The notes under the pieces are model-generated. The model saw only the letters and a program-made list of their open reading frames with translations. It had not been told where the DNA came from and made no database searches. Source: Phoronis australis (Eukaryota; Phoronida; Phoronidae). Taken from it: DNA of 64,000 bases. The stretch spans positions 233,215-297,214 of the forward strand of contig NMRA01000326.1 in the NCBI GenBank assembly GCA_002633005.1. The letters run 5' to 3'. The translations under genes and the position numbers were made by a program. This document shows, piece by piece, positions 1 through 12,230 of the stretch (position 1 is its first letter; every line of letters starts with the position of its first letter).

Positions 1-2569
1 TGTAACAAAAAAAAATTCAGAAAAAATAGTGTGCATATTTTGTGTGAACTTTATGGCGTCTATGGAAGGCACGGCGGCAACGTTGTTTTCGTGACAGAAG
101 GTCCAATGTTCTTGAAAAGGCCGACTTCAACAACGTTCGTCCGCTGCTGATTAGCATAGTATCCAAGTTCAGACCTGCTGTCTGCACCACCTGAAGATAT
201 GGGAAAATGTTATATAGCATGGCTTGATAATGACACCTGATCTGGTGCGCTACATGTACATGTTGTAATCAGTTTTCATATTTGACACAGTCGCATTAGC
301 GGCCAAAGTAAGTCTGAACTGCTGGTACCACACATCATTTTAAACGTAATAAAATGCAGAAGGTATGTTTTGAGCGACAACCATCACCAAAACGTCGATC
401 AAATTCACTTCTGTAATTGATCATTAACACATGAATGAAACACGGATAACATTTTGCTCAAAACACTGAGCAAATGCCTTCTCAGGCACACGAAACCATC
501 AATTTGGGTCAAATGACGAAACTTCAATCCTTGTAGCATGCTGAACCCGGAATTTTGTACCGGTGGTGATGCCAACACAGTCATTTAAACAATACAGGTT
601 TATAACGTTCGCTTGGCATAGAATGTTCCACACCACGCATGCCAGCCAACTGTGCGTTTGTTTACAGTGAACCTCAGTGGTTGCAACAGATACGTTATAA
701 GTAGACTCTAAGAAAGTTTGCGCTATTGTAGTTCGTCTGACGTGAGTGCTAAGCCTAATCGTGTTTTACAAAATATTTTGGCAAAATCGGAAAATAAATC
801 AGAATCTAACACAGTATATAGACTAACGATATGACAATGTTTCGTATGCATTACTGGTGGTTTATTCCTTGCAACCTTTTCTTTGAAGAGCTGTAGAGAG
901 AATGCATCTTTCAGCAGCTCAGCGCATCGTATAATCAGAACGCGTACAGTATTCATTGCGGTCGCTTTGTTGCTATCCTTCACAAGCGACGCCATCTTTA
1001 GCATTAGCCAGGTAAAGAATGCAAACGCGTCCTAGTCTCTCAGTAACGTTTTACACTTGCGACATATAGCGAGCTCACTAGCTATGGCATTTGGCGTATT
1101 TTGATTCAAAATAGATCACAAACTAGTTCTTATATCGGCGTCGTCCGCACCTTTTACTCCTTGGAACAATATTTGACACAACAAATTATGCGCTGAAAAT
1201 TGATAAAGTTAGTAATGAATTAGGAAAGATTCATGTAATATGAAAATGATACATTAAAACCTTTATTTCATATTACATGTTTGAGACAACCCTACTAAAT
1301 TCAGTTTTATAGCCTGGTAATTTAATACTGACACTAATTCGTGAGTGTAAAAAGTCATTGAGTGACAGGGTCGGGTTTGCAGTATGAATCGAGTGGCAGC
1401 TACACCTACGCGTCAGCGAAAGGAGATGTTCCATGAGGACACGGGGACTGCTGTTGATGGGAAGGGGCACACCATCATTCCTCTGCTGCTGGAACATGAT
1501 ACCCCTTGCTACGCCCGTTGATTTTGTCATATTTTTATTCCATTTAAATACGTGTTATTTAGCAATTGACTCCTATTTTTCATTTTTGTTTCACGGAAAG
1601 ACAAAAGTTTAGTTAAAATTCATTTTCAGATGCACAAAATTTATTTTAACATTTTTTAAACTTTATCAAAAACTGTGTTTGCCGAAAACCAATTTAAAGT
1701 GATTGATTACTTTTGTCCATTACCAAATCAAAGGGACATTACTAATTGTGACTTTAAATCTATTGACTCACTTGGTATCTGTTTTTACATTACAAATCAC
1801 TGGTTTTCTATTTTTTGTCCCAATTGCCTAAAATGGCAACTAGTAAATGATTGACTGGGTGCTATTTTTGACTCTAGGCACGTGCCACAGTTACTGGATA
1901 CACTTGTGCATCCCTATAAAACAGATCTAGTAATGCACATTAAAATATATGTAGGTGGCCTAATGGGTCTATTGTATCCTTAGGCCTACTCCATGTGAGT
2001 ATCCCTCTGGGCGATCCCCTTGAGAAAAGTCACCAATATTTGATTTTCGTGGTAGAAAAAAACAATCAAGTTACATAGTAACAATAATGCTTACCAAACA
2101 GTGCAAGAACAAAACAAATCTAATGTTTTCCCAGATATTTGCATGCGTATTTCACGCGACTTCTCTGACATGAGCGTTAATCACCAACACTTGGGGTTTA
2201 CATTTACTTCATTTTCACCACTATAAATTATTATTTCTAATCTTGCAGATAGTAATTTAAGACCATTCTCTTGATTTTTTACCCAAGATTATCTGATTTC
2301 TTAAGACAGCTGACTGAAAAGTCGTCGGGAATTTTCTACTTATTACCCGTGTCAGCTGCACTAGCAGAAGCCATTTTCTTCTTGGCTTGTGATGCATGAC
2401 AACAATACTAATTTACTGTAGCCGCGCCAGCACGCAGGTGTCACTTAATTTTCCTTGGTATTTTTTTTACACCGGCGTTTCTGATAGGCTAGTCGAATTC
2501 GCAACAGGCAGCGCTTTAAGCAAAAAACTGGCACGACTGATGGACTGAAGTGTAAATGTGGTCTGTTGT
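1..2569. other. gene-free AT-rich stretch
   Basis: No convincing exon or repeat was seen. A minus-strand frame near 900-995 (starting ATGGCGTCGCTTGTG) could be a first exon but has no support. Confidence 0.5.
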
Positions 2570-3498
2570 CAGTGGCGGATCTAGGATATCACACGGGGGG
2601 GCCAACATTTTGTCCGGCTGTAAGCATTTGCGGAAACCACGATTGTAGTTGCGCGTAGCACCGAAGAGGGGAGGTCGGGGGGGGGGGGGGGTTGCCCCCC
2701 CTCTCGCCAAGGAAATTTTTCATTTTCTTCCTTCAAAAATCAAGCATTTTCCTTGATTCCTGAAGAATTATTCAAGAAAATAGAAACACGAAGAACATAT
2801 CAAAACAGAAAAAAACGCACGTACTAGAGACTCGAACTCGCGACCTGGCGGTTAGCGCGCGCGTGCATTACCAATACACCACCAGGACTTATATGCTAAA
2901 ACAATATTAAGAGACCTGCTTGTTTATGATCCATTGCGTTTGCGCGCGAAACCTACTTCTTTTTGTAATGTTTATTACACGTTTTATATTTTGTGCAATT
3001 GGTTCTTAACAAATTTGTTGTATTTAAAATACTCTTCAAATGCCCAAAACACCAAATCCGTTTTTCGTGTTAGAAATAATGACGGGTTGCTTAAGAAATC
3101 GTCTTTTAAGACTTAAAAGTCAGTTTGACAAAGAGAGAATTATGAGTTTCTGAGTGATTCACTAAGGCTTCGATTTAAATTCACATCTTACCAGCAGATT
3201 CTGTTTTTTCATAGTCACTCAGGTTCCATTTTCTTTAAAAAATGAAGTAAATTTTCTTCATTGTACAATGAAGCAGGCGACGGAAACGGAGTCGTAGTGC
3301 GCAGCGCCACTGCCGGTCGCCTGGGATATCGCGGGAGAGGAATACTTCCGTTACGAATAAGCCGCGTTCCGAATTTGACGCTTGAAATTGGATCTGAGCC
3401 CCACCCACCCCAACCCTAAAACTGCACACATTTAAATCTTGTTTCATCCGTATAATTTTAATTATCGGGGTTAATTAATAAACTCAACATTTCCCTAC
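2570..3498. mobile_element. 1-kb MITE relative (B1), cut at an assembly join
   Basis: It starts CAGTGGCGGATCTAGG and matches 60490-61427, including the tRNA-like segment (2829-2881) and the CATTTCCCTAC block. It stops at the N at 3499, before the expected right TIR. A G-run of about 18 bases lies near 2679-2692. Confidence 0.82.
2829..2887 (-). ncRNA. tRNA-like segment in element B1
   Basis: Read on the minus strand, TGGTGTATTGGTAAT resembles a pol III A box and GAGTTCGAGTC a B box, about 40 bases apart as in tRNA genes. It is tRNA-derived repeat sequence, not a working tRNA: the acceptor stem is not evident. The same segment is in B2. Confidence 0.5.
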
Positions 3499-3499
3499 N
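3499..3499. other. single N, probable assembly join
   Basis: Element B1 is interrupted here before its right TIR, which indicates lost or collapsed sequence. Confidence 0.7.
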
Positions 3500-5039
3500 G
3501 TTCGCCAGCTTGAGTGGCTCGGCCGTTGCTAGGCTGGATACTACCGGGTTCATGAACTCGGTTTATTTACGAGTTTTCAGGGCCTCCACTGGGGGCGCCA
3601 GTATGCTTGTGACGTCAGTGGACAAAAGGGGAATTGGCCAACATTCACCATTCTGCGCTAAGCACGCAGGGAACCAGCGAGACGATGTGGTTCCACTTCC
3701 TGTGGTGGGCTCAGTATACATAAAAGTGGAATCGGGGCAGTAATGAAATACGGAATGCATGCATACAAATTAAGTGAACTTGTTCCGTCTATGATAGAAC
3801 TGGTCAAAAGAATTTTTTTGTTTTTTTTTAAATCGGAAAGGCCAACGAAATTACAAGAAGGCAGCTGAGAAAGTGTGCTGTGGTATACCCTGACAATTCT
3901 AGAAACTTTCTACAGGAGACAGGGTGCCACTCGGGATGACCGCTATAGTCCCTCACCACGGCGTTCGGAAGGATTAATACTACCTTTTGTTCGCAATGAC
4001 CAGTATCTCAGAATCTTGTGTGTATACATGTACGACTTCTCTCGCTATACGTTAAAAGTCAGCGACATACCCAGTCCGCTATGTGCTAATTGGAATGGCA
4101 GTTATCTCACATTCTCTCGCCATCCGTAGAGAATGAGTCTAATACAGATACTGGGGCGGATTCAGGAATTTGATTTAGGGGCCTATTAGAGTCACATATT
4201 CATTCAAGTGAACATAACATAAACCCACGTTAGTATCTCTGAATATATGAGAGTGTGTAAACTGTATGCATACGGAGCAACAGAACTACTCAAATAACCA
4301 CTAAGAACTTAGGGTTCACAACAAATTAGCGACCCCACCTCGTAGCCACAGCTGCGTCTCAAACGTTGACGTGACACTAAGGAAGCTCAAGAAGTGGCGC
4401 GGACTTGGTGGTAACCCGAATCTTCTGACCACCACGAGATTAAAGGAATCGCCGCGACTGGCGGAAGGGTTTGTGACAACTTGGTATTGTCCCCTGCAGG
4501 CAAAAATGAAACAAGCAAATTTCAAGTGACCAAACTGTAGTGAACGAATTTTGAGCATGCTCCCAATTTAACAACATTATTTGTTATGGGTCGCGAGTAG
4601 CGGTACGTGTCTCTACCCAATCTCGACACCAGCGAATCTGTAAAGGGCGTCACGCTTACTTAAGATTTTCAATTTAAATTGAATTTTTGCATGCATCTAG
4701 TTAAAATTGAATATATTGATTTCATCTTCAAGTGATTTTTCTTCACGTGAGTACACTGTTGGACGGTTTTGATAGATCTGACACGCGTTTGTACAGTAGC
4801 TTACGCTGTGCGGTAATTAGTGACTTCCACTCCATTCAAGCTGTGTTCCTAATGGAAAATATTTGTTTTGCTTGAGCATTGCCTCTACCCCATCCACCTA
4901 TATTGATTTATGTAGGATGACGGAATTAATATTTGAATCATTAACACTGTGAACAGTGAGTTTTCTCTTTGTTTTTAAGAGAAAGCTTAAAGAGGATGTA
5001 GATATATAAATTAGATACTGAAACAGTACAGGCACACTA
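3500..5039. other. no gene recognised
   Basis: Short open frames only. Nothing with domain character on either strand. Confidence 0.5.
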
Positions 5040-5262
5040 GTTGGTGTGTCTAACGTTCAGACTGGCAACAGGTAGGTCCGAGGTGCATGCTTATTGTGTT
5101 TCTCAGTTTCATCATGCGGTGTAAAAGCTTTCACTGTCCGCTTTCTGTAGTAACATAACAGTCGTAAAATGTGTTCTAATGTCTCTTGTTCACGATATCC
5201 CACACTACATGCATCACTTAAACTTATTTTTATTTTATGAAGAAATGAGCATATTTCTAAAG
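5040..5262 (-). pseudogene. possible non-LTR retrotransposon tail (RT-associated zinc motif)
   Basis: The minus-strand translation includes FLHKIKISLSDACSVGYREQ followed by ETLEHILR and YYRKR. The Cys, Glu-Thr-x-Glu-His-Ile-Leu and trailing Arg resemble the zinc-binding tail after the reverse transcriptase of many LINEs. Only about 40 residues are recognisable, so the call is weak. Confidence 0.35.
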
Positions 5263-5543
5263 TTATATAGAAGATCCTACCCTGCAGCCAATGTATATTT
5301 CAACGTAGGCAACACGTAGCCCCTCGGTTGGCCGGTTAAGGACTACAATACTTCCCATCGCTTTATGTACGCATTTCGTTCCATGTATTTTAAACGGGCG
5401 ATAGGCCAGATGAGTTTCCACCTCCTCAAAATACATTCCATACTTAAAATTATCATTTAAAAAGCACGTACTTTCTTCATTGGTCCTTTCTACTTCTATA
5501 CATATGTTCAATGAAGTTTAGTTGTGAGAATTAAGGTGACTTT

Positions 5544-5811
5544 CAGGGGCGGATCCAGGATAATAACCAGAATTTTGGCAGATGGGCGCGCGCAGCCTGA
5601 AATGTAGGGTGCAGGGGTCTCGAATTTTTGGGTTTGCGGGCCTTTTAACTAAAAAAAACAGTGAACGGTGCATTGTTTATTCACCCCCCGAGCCACCCTG
5701 GTTGCGCTCTTGTGCTAGTCAGCGATTCGCACCCAAACTGCCAAATGGTATCTCGTAGAATTTTAGGGGGGGGGGGCACGGCCCCCTTGCCCCCCCCTTA
5801 ATCCGCCACTG
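5544..5811. mobile_element. MITE with 5-bp target duplication (copy A1)
   Basis: Ends read CAGGGGCGGATCCAGG and CTTAATCCGCCACTG. Direct repeats ACTTT flank it (5539-5543 and 5812-5816). The interior is G/C-run rich and non-coding. Confidence 0.85.
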
Positions 5812-5816
5812 ACTTT

Positions 5817-6974
5817 GACAAGAATTAGAACCCAACTTTTTTGGTTGCCATTAACTTTTTCACCGTGCGCGCGATAACCACAAACTACGTCAACTGAGTC
5901 ACGTGAGTTAGGCAAAGACTAGCGCGAGACTGAGCGAAGTGCGTGACGCTAGCGCGTGACACTTGCAAAATAGCATGAGAAGGTATCAGGTGAAATATGT
6001 AAGATTTGTGTCCCTTGGACTTTTTATTCGTCAAGATGCGTGATTTCACGTAACTTCCTCAAAATGGCAACCAATAAGAGAAACTCGAGCAAACCGCGAC
6101 ATAATTTCTTCGATTTGTTCAAATTATTGTGACTGACTCGTCTCCAGACTTATGGTATGAGGTGTTTATAACTCCATGTGCATATATGCATGTTTCATTT
6201 GATTTTAATTCCTGTATTTTGAAATGAGTAACTTTTTGTGGGATGTACTATCGCCCTTGTATGCCAGCGGCATCCAGGACGATGTAATTGCCTAATTTCA
6301 ACGCTGCAGATAAAAGATGTTTGGTCATTTTTATCTATCAGAAGCTTCTTACCTCAGTGCAAATTTCGGATAGGTAGTTGGAGTAATTAAAATATCAGTT
6401 TTTGTAAACGCCACTGCATCCTTGATTTTCACAAAAAATATTATTGCATGACACTGCCCAAAAGGTCCAATTAATATGTAAAGATGTCTAATTTTGGATT
6501 AATGCTTTAACAGCTTTCAATCTTTTGAATAATTGAAACTATTTCCCTGTTGGATTAATTAGCCATTTATACAGCTTCTTTAGTCCATTTCCTGTTTATG
6601 TTATTATTACGTCCTTAACATTGCACAAAATTAGCTGACAAGAAGGGTTTCATTATTACACCGTTATTTTTCGCGTTTTGTAACACTCTTGGTTTTTAGA
6701 ATTAAAAAAATATTCTAAACATGTTAAGCATGCAATTAAATGATAATTACTTATGAAGTGAATTGTTTATATTTTGTTTCTGTTCTAACAAACACCTTCA
6801 AGAGTTGACGAAGGGCTTTCCAATAATACGACTTTGGTGAAATTCTATTGAAAAACTGCGGAGTTGGCAAAATTCTTAGTGACCACAAAAAGGTGACACT
6901 TTTCCCAAAGGCATAGTGATAAAATATATATTTGTAATTTATCCTAGGCGCATGATTTTGGTATCATATTAGAG
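5817..6974. other. no gene recognised
   Basis: AT-rich sequence between MITE A1 and repeat D1, without recognisable features. Confidence 0.5.
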
Positions 6975-7370
6975 CCCAGGGCCCGGTCTCCAATCTCCGT
7001 ACTCAAACTAATACTCATACTGGAGATTTCATACTTAAAATTGTGCTCACTGGAGTCGTACTCAAAAAAGCGTAACTAATGTCGCATTTCGAGTTGACTC
7101 CAAACGTACTCAAATCTGACACTAATACTCGAGTTGCTATGGAACTCTTTATGATGTGAAATGCAAAACCACGCAAAGTCGCGCTGATTCATCGCTCCCT
7201 ATTGGCATAGACCACCCCAGCAACAACATTATCGTCTGTTGTCATTACAACTACTAGGGTAGGCATATGACGTGGAATTCTGTGTGTTCTGTAACTGTTA
7301 TTCATTTTTTTCAGTTTCAATACAATGTTCTTATACCATTGATACATTTGACAATTATTAAGCTTGGTGA
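6975..7370. repeat. interspersed repeat D, copy 1
   Basis: It is an inverted copy of 18928-19300. It begins GGGCCCGGTCTCCAATC, followed by ACTCAAA/ACTCATA motifs. The minus strand has a frame with MNNSYRTHRIPRHMPTLVVV that is nearly the same in the second copy. I do not recognise the protein. Confidence 0.7.
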
Positions 7371-8120
7371 ACTCTGAATGCCTGCACATGTATTGTTTTT
7401 TAAGTCACGCGCCAAATATCAACTAACTTGATACATCCCGGTAAAATACAAAGATACAGTATCAAAGTTTTGACATCAGCGTAGGCCTACACAGCAATGG
7501 GTTCTATATCAATACTAAATTAGCAAGAGAGAACAGGGGTTCTTTGATGTGATAAGCTGTTACAAATTTCTTAAAGAGATTGGTTCACAGCAATTTGGTT
7601 TAGTTAACATGTAAACCCATGTGTTGACTGTTAATAAAGTTTGCTTATAAACCATATTTCTTTTTATTTCATACCCCATATTTTTCAATTATTCGTTTAA
7701 AACACGCTCCCACTTCCCCACAAAATTTTGAGAACAGAAAATTTTGAACTTCGGCTATCTTCGGAAACACGTCACATCAGGAACACATCAGGAATTCCTG
7801 AGCCGATCACTGCCGAGTCTCAGACAGTGGCCATAGATTTGTACTCTTGGCTGGGACTATCTGGCACAAATGGACTCTTTGTGTTTGTTAGAATCTTTAT
7901 TATGCAACTTTTGCCCATTAATTCTCTGAAATGCGACACATATGCAAATGGTCATTTGTGTTGACATAAACATTTTACAATAGTTAGTAGGGACTTGACC
8001 TGATCATTGCCGAGTCAGCCTGACCGAGTCCACAGTGTCCACTGCTGTGTGCTAAGAGGAGTACTTTTTTAAATGTAGACGGATTTTTAGATTTAAACTG
8101 GAGTAAGTATTTGAAGAAGA
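7371..8120. other. no gene recognised
   Basis: It holds two related GATCA(C/T)TGCCGAGTC blocks (7804 and 8003), possibly the 5' part of the element that carried the THAP pseudogene. Confidence 0.4.
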
Positions 8121-8400
8121 ATGCCTGACCGTTGTGTAGTTGGAGACTGTGGCAATACGCCAAGAACTGGTGTATCTTTACACAAGTTTCCCACTGATCC
8201 AAGACTGCGTCGCAAGTGAGAAGACTTTGCGAAGTCCACGTGTGGAGCGTCGCCGTATTCGGTAGTATGTAGCGAACATATTTCTATGGATTGCTTCTAG
8301 AACGACAACCTGTGATACGAGTATGGTTGTAAACCAGAATGAGTGAACTTGTAGAGAGTAAACGGTAGATGCCGTCGCTTTCCAGAAGCTAGTGGGCCTT
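8121..8400 (+). pseudogene. THAP-domain pseudogene
   Basis: The frame starts MPDRCVVGDCGN, continues TGVSLHKFPTDPRLRRK, and after a TGA resumes to VCSEH and YGCKPE. Both Cys-x4-Cys and Cys-x2-His are present, with the Phe-Pro box between them, so it is a THAP domain. It is interrupted by several stops (TGA where the family has Trp, and TAG and TGA further on). An Asp-Ala-Val box appears in a shifted frame near 8370. I found no TIRs around it, so its source (transposon or host gene copy) is open. Confidence 0.7.
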
Positions 8401-9409
8401 GAGCTAGTATTAACAACCTAACATTCAAAACGGCGGATAGCATCGACGGACACTGTCCGACAGGATTAGTGCTAGAAGTAATCAGTAGATTGCTTTTCTT
8501 TTGAATTACAGTTTTTGCTACATTCCGGTAAGTGTTTGCAGGTGGATGGGCTGAATAGGTTGAAACTCGTTATCTGTCTATGCAATCCATTGAATTTTAG
8601 CTCTTCGATCGCTAGCTGGACTAAATGAACTGTAAGTGTAGGGCTGTACAATCGATTTTTTTCGATTTGCAAAAGTACTTCAATGTAATCGGAAAAATAA
8701 TGCATCCCACTGTTATTGTTTACAATCCGACTCCATTAACGTACATACTTAATACTACTATTTTCTGAATCCTCTAGTCATGGTGATTGTACTGATTGGT
8801 CGATTATTATTCACAATTTCCGAGTTTTTCCAAAGCGTTCATTTGTAACGCGGCAGGATTGATAACTAACGGTTAACTGGGAGATGTCAAGTGTTTTCGA
8901 GAACGACATTTGTCCGCGAGAATGTTGTACTTCAACTTGGAATCCTCAAGAATAAGCGGAAGTGAGTGTTGCGTGAACTTGAAATTCCAAGATCAAGCAA
9001 GTGATCTTGAGATTAAGCAAACTGCCAAACCCCGTACGTGAACTTGGAATCTTGCGTGAACTTGGAATTAAGCGGCTGCCTGGCACACAATCACAGAACA
9101 AGGCTCTTGGGCTGAAATGGTTACTGAATCGGTAGGCTACGGAGAGAAAAGATTTCTAAAAAATCGAGATAAAGCTTCCGTGGCCTGGTCATGAATACTG
9201 GTTAGTACCGAGGGACTGGAATAAAAAATCATTTAAGAACTGTATTGTGATTACATGTTCCCTAAGTTATGCATCGGGCACACAAGGTCATAGCCACACG
9301 GCTACGGTGGCCATTTGAGTCGTATTATTTTCTGTGTTGCTGCCTATTTCAATATAAAAATAAAGCTGGATGCTTGAATTTAGTGCCTGGTTGACGTTTG
9401 ATCAAGGGG

Positions 9410-10800
9410 TGAAATAAACATTCTCTAACTGGCTGCATTACATTTTAAATGTTTTTTCTATTACCTTTAGAGCACTTCTGAGCGCATTCGCAGTTCTTTC
9501 TACCTAATTCCGTGTTTAAGCAAGCCACACTGGTTGCTTAAACTTGGAATAATTTCTTCTCTAAAAAATTCGCGATGTGAACCAAACCTTCTCTTAATGA
9601 TAGCAATACAATGTAAATGCATTTTCTATTACTTTATTTCTGCTTTTGTTGATAAAGGAAGTTATTACACCCGAAAATTTCAAATTTCAGTTGATCCATT
9701 CTTGTTGTTTTATTTACCGAGTTCTATTACTTTCGAACACCTATGAATGCATTCGCAGTTGTTTTCTACCCAATTCCAAGTTTAAGCAAGGGCGTGGCTC
9801 GCTTCAACTTGGAATAACTCAATTTCTTCTTCACAAAAACTCACGCGGTGAACCAAACATTCTCTGACTGGTCGCAATACATTTTAAATGCTTTTTTCTA
9901 TTACCTTTAGAATACTTCTGAGCGCATTCGCATTTTTTAACCCCGTAAATTCAAAGTTTAAGCAAGATACGCCCTTGCTTTAACTTGGAATACCAGTAAT
10001 TCAATTTCTGCTTTATAAAAAATCCCATAGTGAACCAAACATTCGGTAACTGGTTGCAAGACATTTTAAACGCATTTTCTAATAATTTTGGAACACTTCA
10101 GTTTTTTCTACCCAATTCCAAGTTTAAGCAAGGGCGTGGCTCGCTTAAACTTGGAATAATACAGTTTCCGCTTTACAAAAAATCACGTGGTTAACCAAAC
10201 ATTCGTTCACTTGTTCCAATACATTGTAAATGCATTTTCTATTACTTTTGAAACATCCCTGAATGCATATCGTAGTTTTTTGTACCCAATTCCAAGTTTA
10301 AGCAAGCCACGCCCTGGCTTAAACTTTCTTTACAAAAAATCGTGTGGTGTAGCAAATATTCTCTGACCAGTTACAGTATGTTATAAATGCATTTTCTATT
10401 ACGTTTGGAACACCTCTGAATGCATTCTCAACTGTTTTCTACCCAATTCCAAGTTTAAGCAAGCTACGCCCTTGCTTAAACTTGAAATGATTGTTTATTA
10501 GATTTACAAAATCACTTAGTGAACCAAACATTTTCTGGCTGGTTAAAATATGTTGTAAGCACAACTTTTTTCTGATCTTAAGACTTTATTGAACACGTTA
10601 ACAATTATTTTCTTCCGAATTCCACGTTTAAGCAGGCCGTTTTATTTTCGCTTTACAATCCCTTTGTTGTGAATTAAGCATTCCCTGAAAGATTATAAGA
10701 CATTATGAACAATTTTTTTCTATCCCTGTAAATTATTGGCGATTAATTTTTACCCAATGCCAAGTTTAAAAGATGACTGTAGTAAAAATAATGCAGCAGT
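9410..10800. repeat. tandem array of ~170-bp units, each with a hairpin
   Basis: About eight units follow one another. Each has an AT-rich part (CATTTTCTATTAC, GAACAC, GCATTCGCAG) and a palindrome built of TTCCAAGTTTAAGCAAG and its complement around a short GC core. Palindromes lie near 9506, 9770, 9945, 10112, 10286, 10442, 10617 and 10753. The spacing is 136-177 bp except for one 264-bp unit with an insertion. The array lies inside the 7-kb element next to its left arm. Confidence 0.85.
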
Positions 10801-11025
10801 AAACCGGCTCTAACATACACATAAGACTTAAATTTGCCCGAGTTGCGCTCCAAACAAAACTGACTCACATTTTATTATAAAAACACTAATGCTGACAGCA
10901 ATCTCTGATTGGCTGATATGTCAGTGGTTGACAGGGCATCGACTGCTTATCACATATTTCTGCTCCATATTGGAGCATTGAGTGGATAGAGTTTACATTG
11001 CATTTTAAAATTGTAGCACCGATTC

Positions 11026-11180
11026 CAGTGGCAGATTTAGAGGGGGGCCAAGGGGGCCATGGCCCCCCTAAAATTCTCCAAGATTCCATTGGGCAGTTCG
11101 GTAGTGCCAATGTCTGACAGGCAAAACCCTGGCTAATACTCTGCCTTGCCCCCCAACTCAAAATCCTGGATCCTCCCATG
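11026..11180. mobile_element. MITE of the same family (A2), inside the 7-kb element
   Basis: The left end is CAGTGGCAGATTTAG. The right end is a mutated relative, GGATCCTCCCATG. Flanks are GATTC and GATTT. The 155-bp body matches the copies at 25.1, 46.4 and 63.7 kb. Confidence 0.8.
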
Positions 11181-12185
11181 GATTTTTATTATTTACTGTT
11201 TGCCAGTGTTTTAAAAAATTCTCATGCCTTTTTGTATGGCACCTAGTTGTTCAAACTATGCGAAAAAGGTGTCGTCGAAGAGGGCGGACATACAACACAA
11301 TCCGTTGCCCTTGCCGTGATACAAAGCTGTATGCTAAATTAATTCAAAGCAAAATACTGTTCCCTTTAATAAGCAAACTTGGAATCAATGTCTTTTCATT
11401 TCACAAAAAACTAAGTGGTGAAGCAAGCTTTCTCTCGCAGATTACAATAAACTGTAAACGCAATTCCTGTTCTTGAGACAACTCTAACACATCAGCAATG
11501 TCTTCTACATAATTTCAATTTTCACCAGTACTTAAACAGTATGGGGTTTCCCATTTTCAATTGTATAAAAAATTTTAATACCTTTAATGAGACACTTTCA
11601 TAGTCAAAAATGAAATTCTCGAGTTGGGCCCATTCTTTTTGGGAAGCTCAGGGGGCAACGGAAAACATGTTCTCCATGTTAGTGCAGGTGGATCGTAGTC
11701 TCTCACTGGAGATGATGTATGTTACAAGGAAAATGGTGGGTAGTTTTTAAAGATATTTAAAAATAAGAATTTGACTTTGCTTTAACAATATCTGCATGGA
11801 CAGGTCTAAGTTTTTATTTTTTCCAACATACCACCAAATTATAATACAACATAAAACATACTCTGTAAAGATACGAAGGCTGGCATACAGTATTTTTCAA
11901 ACTAAACTACACAATGTCGTATTTGTTTCTTTTCCAATAGAATCCAATCCAATTCTAGCTAAATTTCAACAAAAACAATTTATTGCGCAAGACCAGTCCC
12001 AAAAAAATTAAGGATTAGACAAAATGTCGAAATTCAACTCTGACAAAAGTTCGACTACGTAAACTGACAAATTATTCTGGTTAGAAGTTTATCCAAATTT
12101 GGCAGTCTTGGAAACTTCTGTTGAAGTCTGTCTGTTGGCATCAGGTGATACATAGTTACATCTAAAAGGCTCTCTGTCCCCACCA

Positions 12186-12230
12186 AGGTTTGAACCCAGG
12201 ACTTTCTGCTTACCCGTTAGCCAACACCTG
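12186..12230 (-). ncRNA. tRNA-derived SINE fragment
   Basis: The minus strand reads TGGCTAACGGGTAAG (A box) and CTGGGTTCAAACC (B box) with tRNA-like spacing. The B box matches the consensus fully. It lies inside the 7-kb element. I could not define the SINE tail. Confidence 0.5.

Noticed and set aside
723-1004. Possible first exon on the minus strand starting MASLVKDSNK
   Set aside because: The start context is plausible, but there is no homology I know, no clear donor and no partner exon.
10886-11179. 97-residue minus-strand frame ending in SKSATG
   Set aside because: It is the translation of a MITE; the same false protein appears in copies at 46.4 and 63.7 kb.
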